DNA of 64,000 nucleotides, taken from positions 1 through 64,000 of the forward strand of contig JAAYOJ010000107.1 of NCBI GenBank assembly GCA_012520405.1. The letters are read 5' to 3'. Of this stretch, positions 44,112-52,932 are shown piece after piece. The DNA comes from Peptococcaceae bacterium. Lineage in GTDB: Bacteria; Bacillota; Desulfitobacteriia; Desulfitobacteriales; Syntrophobotulaceae. The position numbers and the translations under genes are program-made. Positions within the stretch are counted from its first letter, which is position 1; every line of letters starts with the position of its first letter. A model generated the notes under the pieces. That model was not told the origin of the DNA, did no database searches, and saw only the letters and a list, made by a program, of their open reading frames with translations.

Positions 44112-44975
44112 GTGGGCAAAAAGTTTAATTTGTTGAGCATAGTTGTTATTGTTTTTGCTGTGCTTTTAATTACCATGACAGCTATTCACCTTACCGAAAT
44201 GGGAAGTGAATTTCCTAATCCTGTAGGAAATGCTCTCAACAGGATTTTGTCCCCAGTAGAAGAAGTTGTTTGGAAGATAGGAGACGGTATTAAAAAAAAT
44301 GCGCGAGCTATTTTTAGTTTTCGCGAGGTTGTAGCTGAGAACGAAGAATACCGAAAAGAAATTGATAAGCTAAAAAACGACAATCTTAAGCTTAAGGAGC
44401 AAGTTTTAGCTGCTCTGAGATATGAGGAGCTAAGCAAACCTTTTAATAACCCAACTTTGGATAAGTACAACAAAACCGGGGCAACCATCATCAACCGCAA
44501 CCCTTCAGCTTGGTATCAGACTATTAAAGTCAATAAAGGGAGCAATGATGGGGTGAAAATTAATTATCCCGTAGTTGCCTATCTGGGACTGGTCGGTAAA
44601 GTTGTGGCCGTAACTCCCACTACTGCGGATATTCTCATGATCACCGACACCGAAGGAAAAGTCGGGGCCATGGTCAGAGACAGCCAGGGAAAACCAATTT
44701 ACGGGGTATTAAGCGGTACCTTTGAACGGGACAACAGGTTAAAAAGCTGGGGAACGCTGGAAATTACATTTCGCCAGGAAGATGAAGTTAATGTCGGGGA
44801 TTTAGTGTTTACTTCAGGGCTGGGAGGGGTATATCCTAAAGGAATTCCTATCGGGGTTGTAGCGTCCATAAAAATTGATTCTTCCGGTATCCAAAAGATT
44901 GCAGCAGTTGATCCTATTGTGAATTTTGACACCTTGGAAGAAGTGTATATAATCAATATTCCGGAGGAAGGCTGA
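44112..44975 (+). CDS. mreC: Rod shape-determining protein MreC
   Basis: 287 aa, GTG start after GGAGGAG. One N-terminal membrane helix (LLSIVVIVFAVLLITMTAI, about 6-24), a coiled coil (about 68-105, ENEEYRKEIDKLKNDNLKLKEQV) and the periplasmic beta domain with GLVGKVVAVTPTTADILMITD. Links MreB to the synthesis machinery. Its stop overlaps the mreD start by one base. Confidence 0.93.
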   Translation: MGKKFNLLSIVVIVFAVLLITMTAIHLTEMGSEFPNPVGNALNRILSPVEEVVWKIGDGIKKNARAIFSFREVVAENEEYRKEIDKLKNDNLKLKEQVLAALRYEELSKPFNNPTLDKYNKTGATIINRNPSAWYQTIKVNKGSNDGVKINYPVVAYLGLVGKVVAVTPTTADILMITDTEGKVGAMVRDSQGKPIYGVLSGTFERDNRLKSWGTLEITFRQEDEVNVGDLVFTSGLGGVYPKGIPIGVVASIKIDSSGIQKIAAVDPIVNFDTLEEVYIINIPEEG

Positions 44976-45490
44976 TGAAGAGGAATATAGTTCTATTCGT
45001 TTTGTTGTGTTTATGTTTGGTGCTTCAGGGAACTCTATTCCAGTATTTATCTATTGGCGGGATAAAACCGGATTTAGTTATGCTTTTGGTTATTTATATA
45101 GCCTTGCATCAAAAACCGCTGGTCGGTTTAGCTTATGGTTTTGGGTGCGGGCTGATCGCTGATATGTATCTTGGCCGCTATATCGGTTTATACGCTTTTA
45201 TTCTGGCTGTCGTTGCTTTGCTTGTCAGTTTTATCCAGAAGAAATGGTATCGCGAGAATGTTATACTTACCATGATACTGGTTTTTTTCCTTACTTTTCT
45301 TGGCCAGTTGTTGATGGTTTTGGTAGCTGTTACTTCCGGGCTGCAATGGTCCGCACGTAATCCCTTTGATACTATAATGGGAATCTCTTTTTATAATTGT
45401 CTGCTCGTCCCTTTAACCTATCCTCTTATGCATAGATCTTTTACGAAGGGAATACTTAAGTCTAAATATAGATATGAACAACAACGGTGA
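44975..45490 (+). CDS. mreD: Rod shape-determining protein MreD
   Basis: 171 aa with five hydrophobic segments, including GIKPDLVMLLVIYIALHQKP and YGFGCGLIADMYLGRYIGLYAFI, the typical MreD pattern. It forms the membrane part of the elongasome with MreC. Translationally coupled to mreC (TGATG). Confidence 0.9.
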   Translation: MKRNIVLFVLLCLCLVLQGTLFQYLSIGGIKPDLVMLLVIYIALHQKPLVGLAYGFGCGLIADMYLGRYIGLYAFILAVVALLVSFIQKKWYRENVILTMILVFFLTFLGQLLMVLVAVTSGLQWSARNPFDTIMGISFYNCLLVPLTYPLMHRSFTKGILKSKYRYEQQR

Positions 45491-45509
45491 TAACCAGGAG
45501 TGAGAAGCA

Positions 45510-47573
45510 ATGGAAAAAAGAGATAAAAAATCTATTCAAAATAAATTGATTGCTCTCGGTGTTGCTGTTGTTATTCTTTTTGCAATTCTGGGAGTTAACC
45601 TTTGGCGCCTGCAAATAGCCAATGCCGCGGTCTATGAAGAACTAGCGGCCGGAAATGTGATGAAGAATATTACCACTCCCGCCATGAGAGGTAAAATTGT
45701 AGATAGTAAAGGGGTAGTGCTGGCCCGAAGTGTTCCCCAATATACTTTGTCTTTGGATTGGACCGACCTGCAGCGAGTAAATAAGGATGACTGGAAGGAC
45801 GTAGTAGCTAAACTAGCGGGCTATATAAAGCCCTATTGGCCTTATAAAAACCAGTCCGTGGAATTAATTACCGAAGATATTTTCGTGATGATTCGTAACC
45901 AGCAGTGGCAAAGCTATCGGCCGGTTACTATCTTGGAAAAGGCGCCGGTCGAACTACAGGCTATTATTGCCGAACATAGCAACGAATTGCCCGGTGTGAG
46001 TATAGAGCCTGTTCCGGTTAGGGAATACCCTCAGAAAACTCTGCTTGGACAGGTACTGGGATATGTGCGGGAAATAAGTGAGGCCGAAATTGAACAATTC
46101 AATAAACAAGCTGCAGAATCCAACGATCCGTATAGATACTCCCAGGGTGACCTGGTGGGCAAAATGGGTGTGGAAAAGAGTTATGATAGTTGGCTGAGGG
46201 GAAATCACGGTAAGGACAGGATTGGTGTGGATCGCAATGGGAGACCAATAGCCAGAGAGACTTTGAGTGAACCCCAGCCGGGATATACTATTCAGTTAAC
46301 TACAGACACTAGTCTGCAGAAGGTTGTGGAAGATGAGCTGACTCGAGTAATTAACGAGGTGGCGAGAAAGCACCCTTATGCCAAAGGGGGTGCAGCCGTG
46401 GTGCTGGAAGTGAAAACCGGCAAAGTTCTGGCCATGGCTTCCAAACCCTATATGGATCCCAATGAGCTTATTGGAATAATTTCTGATGAGACTGCAAATA
46501 GGTATTTTACCGGTGAAGATAAGGCTTCGTTTAACCGCGCCATAAGCGGGGCCTATCCTCCGGGTTCAACCTTTAAAATGATTACTGCTATGGCAGCTTT
46601 AGAAGCAAATTTAGTTACTCCCGAAGAAACCTTTTACGATTCTTTATCAACCCTAGGGGGAATTGGTATTGGTGAATGGGGCGGCAATAATTTTGGCCAC
46701 GTTAATCTTTATCGGGGCATGGCGAAATCATCCAATATTTATTTCCAAGCTATTGGCCGGAGAGTGTTCGATAAACAGCCAGAACTGATTAGAAAGATTT
46801 GCCATGAATTTAGTCTGGGGGTTCCTACCGGAATTGACATCCCCGGAGAAGCTACCGGTATGGCTCCTTCGCCCCAATGGAAAAAAGATTATTTCGGCCC
46901 AATTTATGAGAAACAATTGCAGGAACAACTGGAGGCCATTGAAGAAAAATATGCTACTTTATTGGCGGAAGCAACGGATAATAGCCAAAAAGACAAGCTT
47001 CTGATGCGAAAAAAACAGGAGATTGCTACTGCCCAAGCTTCTTACCAGGACAAAGTAAATTATTATGTGGACTGGATATTGTTTGACAGTTTTAATAACT
47101 CCATTGGCCAGGGTTACAACTCCTATACTTTGATTCAATTGGCGAACTATGTGGCTACCATTGTAAATGGGGGCTATAATTACAAGCCTTATGTTGTGGA
47201 TAAAATTCTCGACCCAATTACAGGTGAGGTCGTGCTTCAAAAAGAACCCCAGCTTAATCATAAAGTTACTGTATCCCCGGAAACATTGGCCATTATTAAA
47301 AAGTCCATGTCTCAGGTGACCAGCGGGGACGGCACTGCTGCTTGGCTTTTTACTGATATGCCCCAGTACAGTGGAGGAGGCAAGACCGGAACCGCCCAGT
47401 TGGGTTCCAGGAATACGGAAAAAGGAAACCAATATAACGGTATGTATGTCGCTTTTGCTCCCTACGATGATCCCGAGATTGCTTTTGCCGGACTTGTGGA
47501 ATATGGCGGACATGGGAGTGAAACTGCAGGATATGTCGCTAAAGCAGTGTTTAAAAAGTATTTTGGTTGGTAA
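45510..47573 (+). CDS. mrdA: Penicillin-binding protein 2 (elongation transpeptidase)
   Basis: 687 aa class B PBP. N-terminal membrane helix (about 12-32), dimerisation domain, then transpeptidase domain with the active serine in PPGSTFK (Ser353-Lys356), SSN (407-409) and KTG (625-627). A coiled insertion rich in Glu/Lys (about 470-515, EKQLQEQLEAIEEKYATLL) lies between SSN and KTG and is longer than in most PBP2 proteins. Works with RodA and MreBCD. A terminator follows. Confidence 0.94.
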   Translation: MEKRDKKSIQNKLIALGVAVVILFAILGVNLWRLQIANAAVYEELAAGNVMKNITTPAMRGKIVDSKGVVLARSVPQYTLSLDWTDLQRVNKDDWKDVVAKLAGYIKPYWPYKNQSVELITEDIFVMIRNQQWQSYRPVTILEKAPVELQAIIAEHSNELPGVSIEPVPVREYPQKTLLGQVLGYVREISEAEIEQFNKQAAESNDPYRYSQGDLVGKMGVEKSYDSWLRGNHGKDRIGVDRNGRPIARETLSEPQPGYTIQLTTDTSLQKVVEDELTRVINEVARKHPYAKGGAAVVLEVKTGKVLAMASKPYMDPNELIGIISDETANRYFTGEDKASFNRAISGAYPPGSTFKMITAMAALEANLVTPEETFYDSLSTLGGIGIGEWGGNNFGHVNLYRGMAKSSNIYFQAIGRRVFDKQPELIRKICHEFSLGVPTGIDIPGEATGMAPSPQWKKDYFGPIYEKQLQEQLEAIEEKYATLLAEATDNSQKDKLLMRKKQEIATAQASYQDKVNYYVDWILFDSFNNSIGQGYNSYTLIQLANYVATIVNGGYNYKPYVVDKILDPITGEVVLQKEPQLNHKVTVSPETLAIIKKSMSQVTSGDGTAAWLFTDMPQYSGGGKTGTAQLGSRNTEKGNQYNGMYVAFAPYDDPEIAFAGLVEYGGHGSETAGYVAKAVFKKYFGW

Positions 47574-47593
47574 ACAGTTTATATGCTTGAAAA

Positions 47594-47620
47594 ACCGAGG
47601 AATTTAGACCTCGGTTTTTT
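47594..47620 (+). terminator. Rho-independent terminator after mrdA
   Basis: ACCGAGG (47594-47600), 8-nt loop, CCTCGGT (47609-47615), then T-run. A-tract upstream. Confidence 0.9.
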
Positions 47621-47749
47621 CCTTTTCCTAAAGGAAATATAAGGCGTTTGTAGAATATTTTTCCAGAATAATTTTTTATTATTTATTATCTGGTCATGGT
47701 TTTGTAACGAGAACTGCTGCTTAAAGTTTAGTGAAAGGTAGGCTTGGGT

Positions 47750-48544
47750 ATGGGCGAAATAATTGTAGTTACTTCAGGAAAGGGCGGCGTAGGTAAAACA
47801 ACCACTACTGCAAATATAGGCACGGCATTGGCCTCGGAAGGTTTAAGCATAATTTTGATAGATACTGATATCGGGCTGCGTAACCTTGATGTAGTAATGG
47901 GTTTGGAAAACAGGATAGTATATGACATTGTTGATGTCACCAATGGGAATTGCCGTCTTAAACAGGCCCTTATAAAGGATAAGAGATTTGAGAACTTATA
48001 TTTGTTGCCGGCAGCTCAGACCAAGGATAAGACAGCTGTATCACCGGATGAGATGGAGGACCTCTGCAGGGAATTGAAGGATGATTATGATTACATAATT
48101 ATTGATTGCCCAGCTGGAATCGAGCAAGGTTTCTATAATGCTATTGCTGGTGCGGATCAAGCTATTGTGATAACAACGCCGGAGGTGAGTGCCGTTCGGG
48201 ATGCTGATAGGATTATCGGTCTTTTGGAGAGCTCGGATCTGCGCAATCCCAAACTCATAATCAACCGGTTCCGTCCGCGTATGGTTAGACAAGGCGATAT
48301 GATGGATATTGAAGACATAGTGGATATACTTGCGGTAGATCTCCTGGGAGTGGTTCAAGAAGATGATAGAATTATTGTGTCTACGAACAGGGGAGAGCCT
48401 GCAGTAATGAATTTGATTTCCCCAGCCGGGGAAGCATACCGTAGAATTGCCAGGAGGATCAGAGGAGAAGAGGTTCCCCTGATGAATCTAGAAGAATCTT
48501 ACGGTATTATGAATAAATTAAGAAGGTTAATGGGCCTTTGCTAA
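47750..48544 (+). CDS. minD: Septum site-determining ATPase MinD
   Basis: 264 aa from ATG 47750, with AAAGGTAGG 7 nt upstream (an in-frame TTG at 47744 is rejected). Deviant Walker A KGGVGKTT (11-18), switch regions DTDIGLRNLD and DCPAGIEQGF, and a C-terminal amphipathic membrane-targeting helix (IMNKLRRLMGLC). It positions the division site with MinE. No minC lies upstream, where it is normally found. Confidence 0.95.
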   Translation: MGEIIVVTSGKGGVGKTTTTANIGTALASEGLSIILIDTDIGLRNLDVVMGLENRIVYDIVDVTNGNCRLKQALIKDKRFENLYLLPAAQTKDKTAVSPDEMEDLCRELKDDYDYIIIDCPAGIEQGFYNAIAGADQAIVITTPEVSAVRDADRIIGLLESSDLRNPKLIINRFRPRMVRQGDMMDIEDIVDILAVDLLGVVQEDDRIIVSTNRGEPAVMNLISPAGEAYRRIARRIRGEEVPLMNLEESYGIMNKLRRLMGLC

Positions 48545-48569
48545 ACAGATGCGGGGGGAGGAGTAAATA

Positions 48570-48863
48570 ATGTTGTTGGAGTATATTAATCGTGTGCTGG
48601 GCAAGGCAGCATCCAGCAGTCGAATTCATGCCAGAGAAAGGCTGCGTTTAGTTCTTGTTCACGACCGGGCCAATATGTCCCCCTATTTTATGAATCAACT
48701 AAAGGAAGATCTTAATAACGTAATCGCCAGGTACATGGTGATCGATTTTGATAAATTTGAAATAGTACTGGACCAGTCTGATAAGGTAGTTGAATTGAAA
48801 ACCAGTGTTCCTATCAAGAAAATTAGAAGGGATTATATGGACAGGGTCAAGAAAAGTTCTTAA
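48570..48863 (+). CDS. minE: Cell division topological specificity factor MinE
   Basis: 97 aa. The N-terminal anti-MinCD segment ends in ERLRLVLVHDRANMSP, followed by the topological domain LKEDLNNVIARYMVIDFDKFEIVL. Normal length and position after minD. Confidence 0.93.
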   Translation: MLLEYINRVLGKAASSSRIHARERLRLVLVHDRANMSPYFMNQLKEDLNNVIARYMVIDFDKFEIVLDQSDKVVELKTSVPIKKIRRDYMDRVKKSS

Positions 48864-48925
48864 TGAACCATCGCCCGGTTAGGTAGCTAAGAACCAAAAA
48901 GAGCAGAAGTTCAACGTCTACTTTG

Positions 48926-48955
48926 TTGCAGCTGAAAGAGGGGCTATGCTATAAT
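48926..48955 (+). promoter_or_regulatory. Promoter upstream of rodA
   Basis: TTGCAG (48926-48931), an 18-bp spacer, TATAAT (48950-48955), 54 bp before the rodA ATG. Confidence 0.65.
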
Positions 48956-49008
48956 TTAGAACGAGAAAGAAGAGAGTCTCACAATAAATACAGAACCGGG
49001 GAAAGAAG

Positions 49009-50181
49009 ATGGCTAAAAAAAATCGCAGAAAGTCTATAGTTGGGCTTGATTTGCCGATGTTAATAACGCTGGCTTTTCTTTTGGGAGCCAGTTTGCTTAT
49101 ATTAAGTACAGCTTCTTATAACGTAAGTCCTTCCGATCCTTATCATTATGTAAAAAACCAAGTGGTGTGGATTATTACCGGTATAATAATTGCGACCTTT
49201 GCTGCTGCTATTGATTATGAATATTGGCAAAAATTGCACTGGTGGATTTATGGGTTTACAATTTTGCTACTGCTGCTCGTGTTTTTTGTTGGCTCTACGG
49301 CTAAAGGTGCCCAGCGCTGGATTCCGATTACTTCTAGTATTGGAATTCAGCCTTCCGAGTTTGCCAAAGTATTTATGATAGTTACTTTTGCCAAATTTTT
49401 ATCCGATCGTAAAGGGAAACTAAATAGTGTTAAAAGCTTTATTCTCCCCCTTCTTTACATTTTGCCGGCAACTTTCCTTATATTTTTGCAGCCGGATTTA
49501 GGGTCAGCTTTAGTTTTTGTGGCTATTTTTATCGGTATGATGTTTGTAGCAGGCGCTCATCCTATTAAGTTTGGGGCAATAATTATCGGCGCTTTGGCTT
49601 TGGTGGCAGCAGCCATATTTTTTCATATATCCACAAATCTGCCCTGGCCTTTAAGTTACTTAGAGGGTTTGCCACTGCCTATCAAGGATTATCAGTTGGA
49701 CCGGCTGCTGGTTTTTATCAATCCTCATCAAAACGCCTCTGATGATGCTTATCATGTTGTTCAATCCATATGGGCTATCGGTTCCGGTGGGCTTTGGGGC
49801 AAGGGTTATATGCAGGGTACGCAAGGGCAATACAATTTCTTACCGGAACACCATACTGATTTTATTTTTTCGGTGGTAGGCGAAGAATTTGGTTTTATCG
49901 GGACCTCGATTCTTTTATTTGTTTTTTGTATATTTATTTTGCGCATTATTGCTATTGGCATGAGGGCCAGGGATCATTTTGGAATGTTGATTACTGCCGG
50001 TGTAGCTTCTATGCTGGTTTTTCATATATTTGTTAACGTAGGAATGGCTTCGGGAATTATGCCCGTTACAGGTATTCCCTTACCCTTTATTACCTCCGGC
50101 GGAAGTTCGATGTTGGCCAATATGATGGCTGTAGGTTTAGTAATTAATGTCGGACTAAAAGGAGAGCGGCCCATGTTTTAA
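49009..50181 (+). CDS. rodA: Peptidoglycan glycosyltransferase RodA
   Basis: 390 aa SEDS protein with about ten membrane segments. Landmarks: KGAQRWIPI (about 101-109), QPSEFAK (about 117-123), QPDLGSALV (about 162-170), and the C-terminal MPVTGIPLPFITSGGSSM (about 352-369). It polymerises glycan strands with PBP2. Located between minE and spoIVFA with its own promoter and terminator. Confidence 0.94.
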   Translation: MAKKNRRKSIVGLDLPMLITLAFLLGASLLILSTASYNVSPSDPYHYVKNQVVWIITGIIIATFAAAIDYEYWQKLHWWIYGFTILLLLLVFFVGSTAKGAQRWIPITSSIGIQPSEFAKVFMIVTFAKFLSDRKGKLNSVKSFILPLLYILPATFLIFLQPDLGSALVFVAIFIGMMFVAGAHPIKFGAIIIGALALVAAAIFFHISTNLPWPLSYLEGLPLPIKDYQLDRLLVFINPHQNASDDAYHVVQSIWAIGSGGLWGKGYMQGTQGQYNFLPEHHTDFIFSVVGEEFGFIGTSILLFVFCIFILRIIAIGMRARDHFGMLITAGVASMLVFHIFVNVGMASGIMPVTGIPLPFITSGGSSMLANMMAVGLVINVGLKGERPMF

Positions 50182-50201
50182 CCAGATCCGGTGCCCCGAA
50201 A

Positions 50202-50233
50202 GGAATACCTAATAAAGGTGTTCTTTTTTTTTT
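50202..50233 (+). terminator. Rho-independent terminator after rodA
   Basis: GAATACCT (50203-50210), loop AATAA, AGGTGTTC (50216-50223), then ten T. Confidence 0.9.
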
Positions 50234-50278
50234 GTCCGGCTCATATGTTCTTTTAGAGGGTTGTCTTAGAGGAAAGTA

Positions 50279-51064
50279 ATGCCAGTTCAAGGTGGTGGGC
50301 CAATGGATCCGCTTCAAAGATGGGATGATTGGGAATGGGAGAGGGCTGCCCAGGAATTAGGACGTTCCAAAAAGCATAATGCCTATGAAAGGGATAGCCG
50401 CGGCAAGAAATATTATTTTACTGAGGAACCGGTTAGAAGTTTTGCCGATAAATGGACCGGGAGCCAAAAAAGAGTTATGCTTTCTGCACTTCTTTTGCTT
50501 TGCATAGTATTCAGCTCCAGGGGAGATGATTTTTTTTCCCAAAATATATATGCGTTTTATAAGATGGGTATGGATAGCGGCAATATATACGCATCTCTTA
50601 ATACCATGGCCAAAGAGGTAATCGGCATAACGGGTAATGAGAGTCTGGCTGTTAATGCCCCGGTCCAGGAAATCTTTTATCCCCCGGTGGCTGGGACTGT
50701 CAGGGTGGGCTTTCATGGCAAAAGTTTTACCGGGTTCTTAAGTGACGGCATTGAAATCGAAAGTGCGTTAGGTACGCCGGTTCTTTGCCCCAGGGAGGGG
50801 GTAGTCATGGAAGTAGCGGAGCACGCGCTTTGGGGAAACATGGTCCGGCTTAATCTAGGAGACGGCTGGGAAGGGATTATTGCCAATCTTGGTGAGGTAA
50901 ATGTTAGAAGGGGTGATCCCCTTTCCCAAAAAGCCCAAGTAGGCACTGTAGGCCTAAGTTCGGGGCGTCAGAAACCATGGCTTTATTTTGAACTAAGGCA
51001 TAACGGAAAGGCTGTCAATCCGCTGAATTATTTAATTCAAGCTGAAAATAAAAATCCAAATTAA
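50279..51064 (+). CDS. spoIVFA: M23-domain protein SpoIVFA-like
   Basis: 261 aa. A charged cytoplasmic N-terminus, one membrane helix (about 65-81, VMLSALLLLCIVFSSRG) and a C-terminal LytM/M23 fold (YPPVAGTVRVGFHGKSFTGFLSDGIEIE; GTVGLSSGRQKPWLYFELRHNGKAVNPLNYL) without the complete metal-binding set. SpoIVFA tethers and restrains the SpoIVFB protease during sporulation. Starts at ATG 50279 (AGAGGAAAG) or ATG 50303 (AAGGTGGTG). Adjacent spoIVFB supports the call. Confidence 0.85.
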   Translation: MPVQGGGPMDPLQRWDDWEWERAAQELGRSKKHNAYERDSRGKKYYFTEEPVRSFADKWTGSQKRVMLSALLLLCIVFSSRGDDFFSQNIYAFYKMGMDSGNIYASLNTMAKEVIGITGNESLAVNAPVQEIFYPPVAGTVRVGFHGKSFTGFLSDGIEIESALGTPVLCPREGVVMEVAEHALWGNMVRLNLGDGWEGIIANLGEVNVRRGDPLSQKAQVGTVGLSSGRQKPWLYFELRHNGKAVNPLNYLIQAENKNPN

Positions 51065-51074
51065 GGTGAGATGT

Positions 51075-51944
51075 ATGCTGCTAAAAGGCATAAAAGTAAG
51101 AATTCATCCGACCTTCATCGCTTTGTTGGTTTTATGCGCACTGGGCGGGCTCTTGACAAGAGCTCTTCTTGTTTTTGGCTTGGTTATACTGCATGAGATT
51201 GTCCATATCCTGGTGGCCAAAGGATTTGGAGTTAAGCTCAGAAGTGTGGAGCTTTATCCTTATGGAGGAACTGCCGTGCTAGAGGACAGTTTTGAAGGCA
51301 AGAAAGTAGATGAGAGTATTATTGCCTTTGCAGGGCCGGCTTTTAATTTTTTGTTATTTATTATTTTTCAGTATCTGCGATGGGAAGGTATACTTCAAGG
51401 GTCTTGGACTCTGGAATTTGTCAAGATTAACTTCTGGCTTGCTTGCTTTAATTTAATACCGGTTTTGCCTCTTGATGGCGGGAGGATGGTTAGAGCCTTT
51501 TTGGCCGGCACTTTCGGTTTTGTGAAGACTACCAAATTCTTGGCTGTAGCGGGCAAGGTGTTAGGCGGTATATTTATCGTGAGCGGCTTTTTTTTACAGG
51601 CCTTTCAGTTTGTACAGCTCGAACCTGTTTTGTTTATTGTGCTCGGGGTGTTTTTCTGGATCGGCTCCGATAAAGAGCTGAAGAATGCCAGGATTGTTTT
51701 TTTAAAACAACTTTGTCGCAAGAAGGAAAGGTTATTAAGTAGGGGGCTTATGCCTAGTCGTTGCTTGACAGTAAATAAAGACACACCTTTAAGCGAGGTT
51801 GTCAACGAATTTACAACTGATCGATATAGTATAGTCAGTGTTATTGGGGCTAAGGATAAATTGGAACATACCTTAAGTGAAACTGAGGTTGTCCAGGGCC
51901 TGCTTGATAAAGGCCTTAAAGTTAAAATTAGAGATTTAATTTAA
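51075..51944 (+). CDS. spoIVFB: Site-2 protease SpoIVFB
   Basis: 289 aa from ATG 51075 with AAGGTGAG upstream (a GTG at 51066 is also in frame). Membrane metalloprotease of the M50 family: HEIVH (His40, Glu41, His44) in the second membrane segment and the third ligand in LPLDGGR (Asp134). The C-terminal part (MPSRCLTVNKDTPLSEVVNEFTTDRYSIVSVI) is a CBS domain. It cleaves pro-sigma-K in the mother cell. Confidence 0.92.
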   Translation: MLLKGIKVRIHPTFIALLVLCALGGLLTRALLVFGLVILHEIVHILVAKGFGVKLRSVELYPYGGTAVLEDSFEGKKVDESIIAFAGPAFNFLLFIIFQYLRWEGILQGSWTLEFVKINFWLACFNLIPVLPLDGGRMVRAFLAGTFGFVKTTKFLAVAGKVLGGIFIVSGFFLQAFQFVQLEPVLFIVLGVFFWIGSDKELKNARIVFLKQLCRKKERLLSRGLMPSRCLTVNKDTPLSEVVNEFTTDRYSIVSVIGAKDKLEHTLSETEVVQGLLDKGLKVKIRDLI

Positions 51945-51973
51945 GTTTAATCTAGTCAGAGATTTAATATAGT

Positions 51974-52723
51974 CTACCACAAGTTTTTGAGGGGCACAGA
52001 CAGGCCTTCAAAATTAGGATGGCAGACCGTATCTTCGTCCATCCCGGCGGCAATCAAGGCGTAAACCCCATCGCGCAGGGCAAAGCACTCCAGTGTTTTT
52101 TCTTCAGGATTTAAGAGCCAGTAATGTTTAACTCCGGTTTTCTGGTAAATCATTAATTTTTGCAGGCGGTCCCTACGATGGCTGGAAGGAGACATAATTT
52201 CCACGATAAGCTCAGGCGGGCCGTCAATTCGTGTCTCTTTAACTATTTCTTTTTGTTTTCCGGATATATAAAAGATATCCGGCTGAACAACGGTACTCTC
52301 CTCTAAGGTGGTGTCCAGTGGGGCATTGAATATCTCGCCTTCCGGGTCATATTCCCAGAAAAAGTCTTCCAGCAGGCGCTGAAGTTTTCTGGAAACACGC
52401 TGGTGTCTGACATTAGGAGAAGGTTCTTTAATTAACATACCTTCCAGAACTTCATAATGATAGCCGGGTTCTTCAGGAAGATTCAAATAATCTTGGTAGG
52501 TGAATTGTTTGGCTGAAGCTGTTTGATAAGCTGCAGGACTGTCTTTTATTGTGGAAGAGCTTAATGCTCGGACTACATCTTTCAATATATAGCGGTATTG
52601 CTTATTGCCTAGTTCGATATAGGGGATTTTTTTTTCTCGGGTGTATTTCCAGATTGTTTCTACTGAGAGATCCAATTCTTTTGCTAATACCTGGGCTGTG
52701 ATCAACTCTTTTTCCGAGGACAT
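51974..52723 (-). CDS. HTH-Uma2 fusion, predicted endonuclease-fold protein
   Basis: 249 aa. Residues about 1-55 form an excisionase/MerR-type helix-turn-helix (ELITAQVLAKELDLSVETIWKYTREKKIPYIEL). Residues about 70-249 are a Uma2 (DUF820) PD-(D/E)XK domain, with EESTVVQPDIFYISG and PPELIVEIMSPSS holding the acidic residues and LMIYQKTGVKHYWLLNP the following helix. Uma2 proteins are abundant in cyanobacteria and some Firmicutes and their function is undefined. The DNA-binding fusion is less usual and points to a DNA-directed role. Confidence 0.82.
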   Translation of the reverse strand: MSSEKELITAQVLAKELDLSVETIWKYTREKKIPYIELGNKQYRYILKDVVRALSSSTIKDSPAAYQTASAKQFTYQDYLNLPEEPGYHYEVLEGMLIKEPSPNVRHQRVSRKLQRLLEDFFWEYDPEGEIFNAPLDTTLEESTVVQPDIFYISGKQKEIVKETRIDGPPELIVEIMSPSSHRRDRLQKLMIYQKTGVKHYWLLNPEEKTLECFALRDGVYALIAAGMDEDTVCHPNFEGLSVPLKNLW

Positions 52724-52932
52724 AACAATCGCCTCCTACAAAAATCAATTTAAATTACTTAGTATTGTATAACTAAAACTAATAATAATCAAGTATAGAC
52801 AATATAAATTAAGTACAATCAACTTAAACGTTATATAATAATGTGTCATTTTAAAATCGCTCTGTTTTGCCCTCGGCAGGCGGGTTATGATATAATTATT
52901 TCTCTAAGTTTTCCCGAAGGGAAGAAAAAAAC

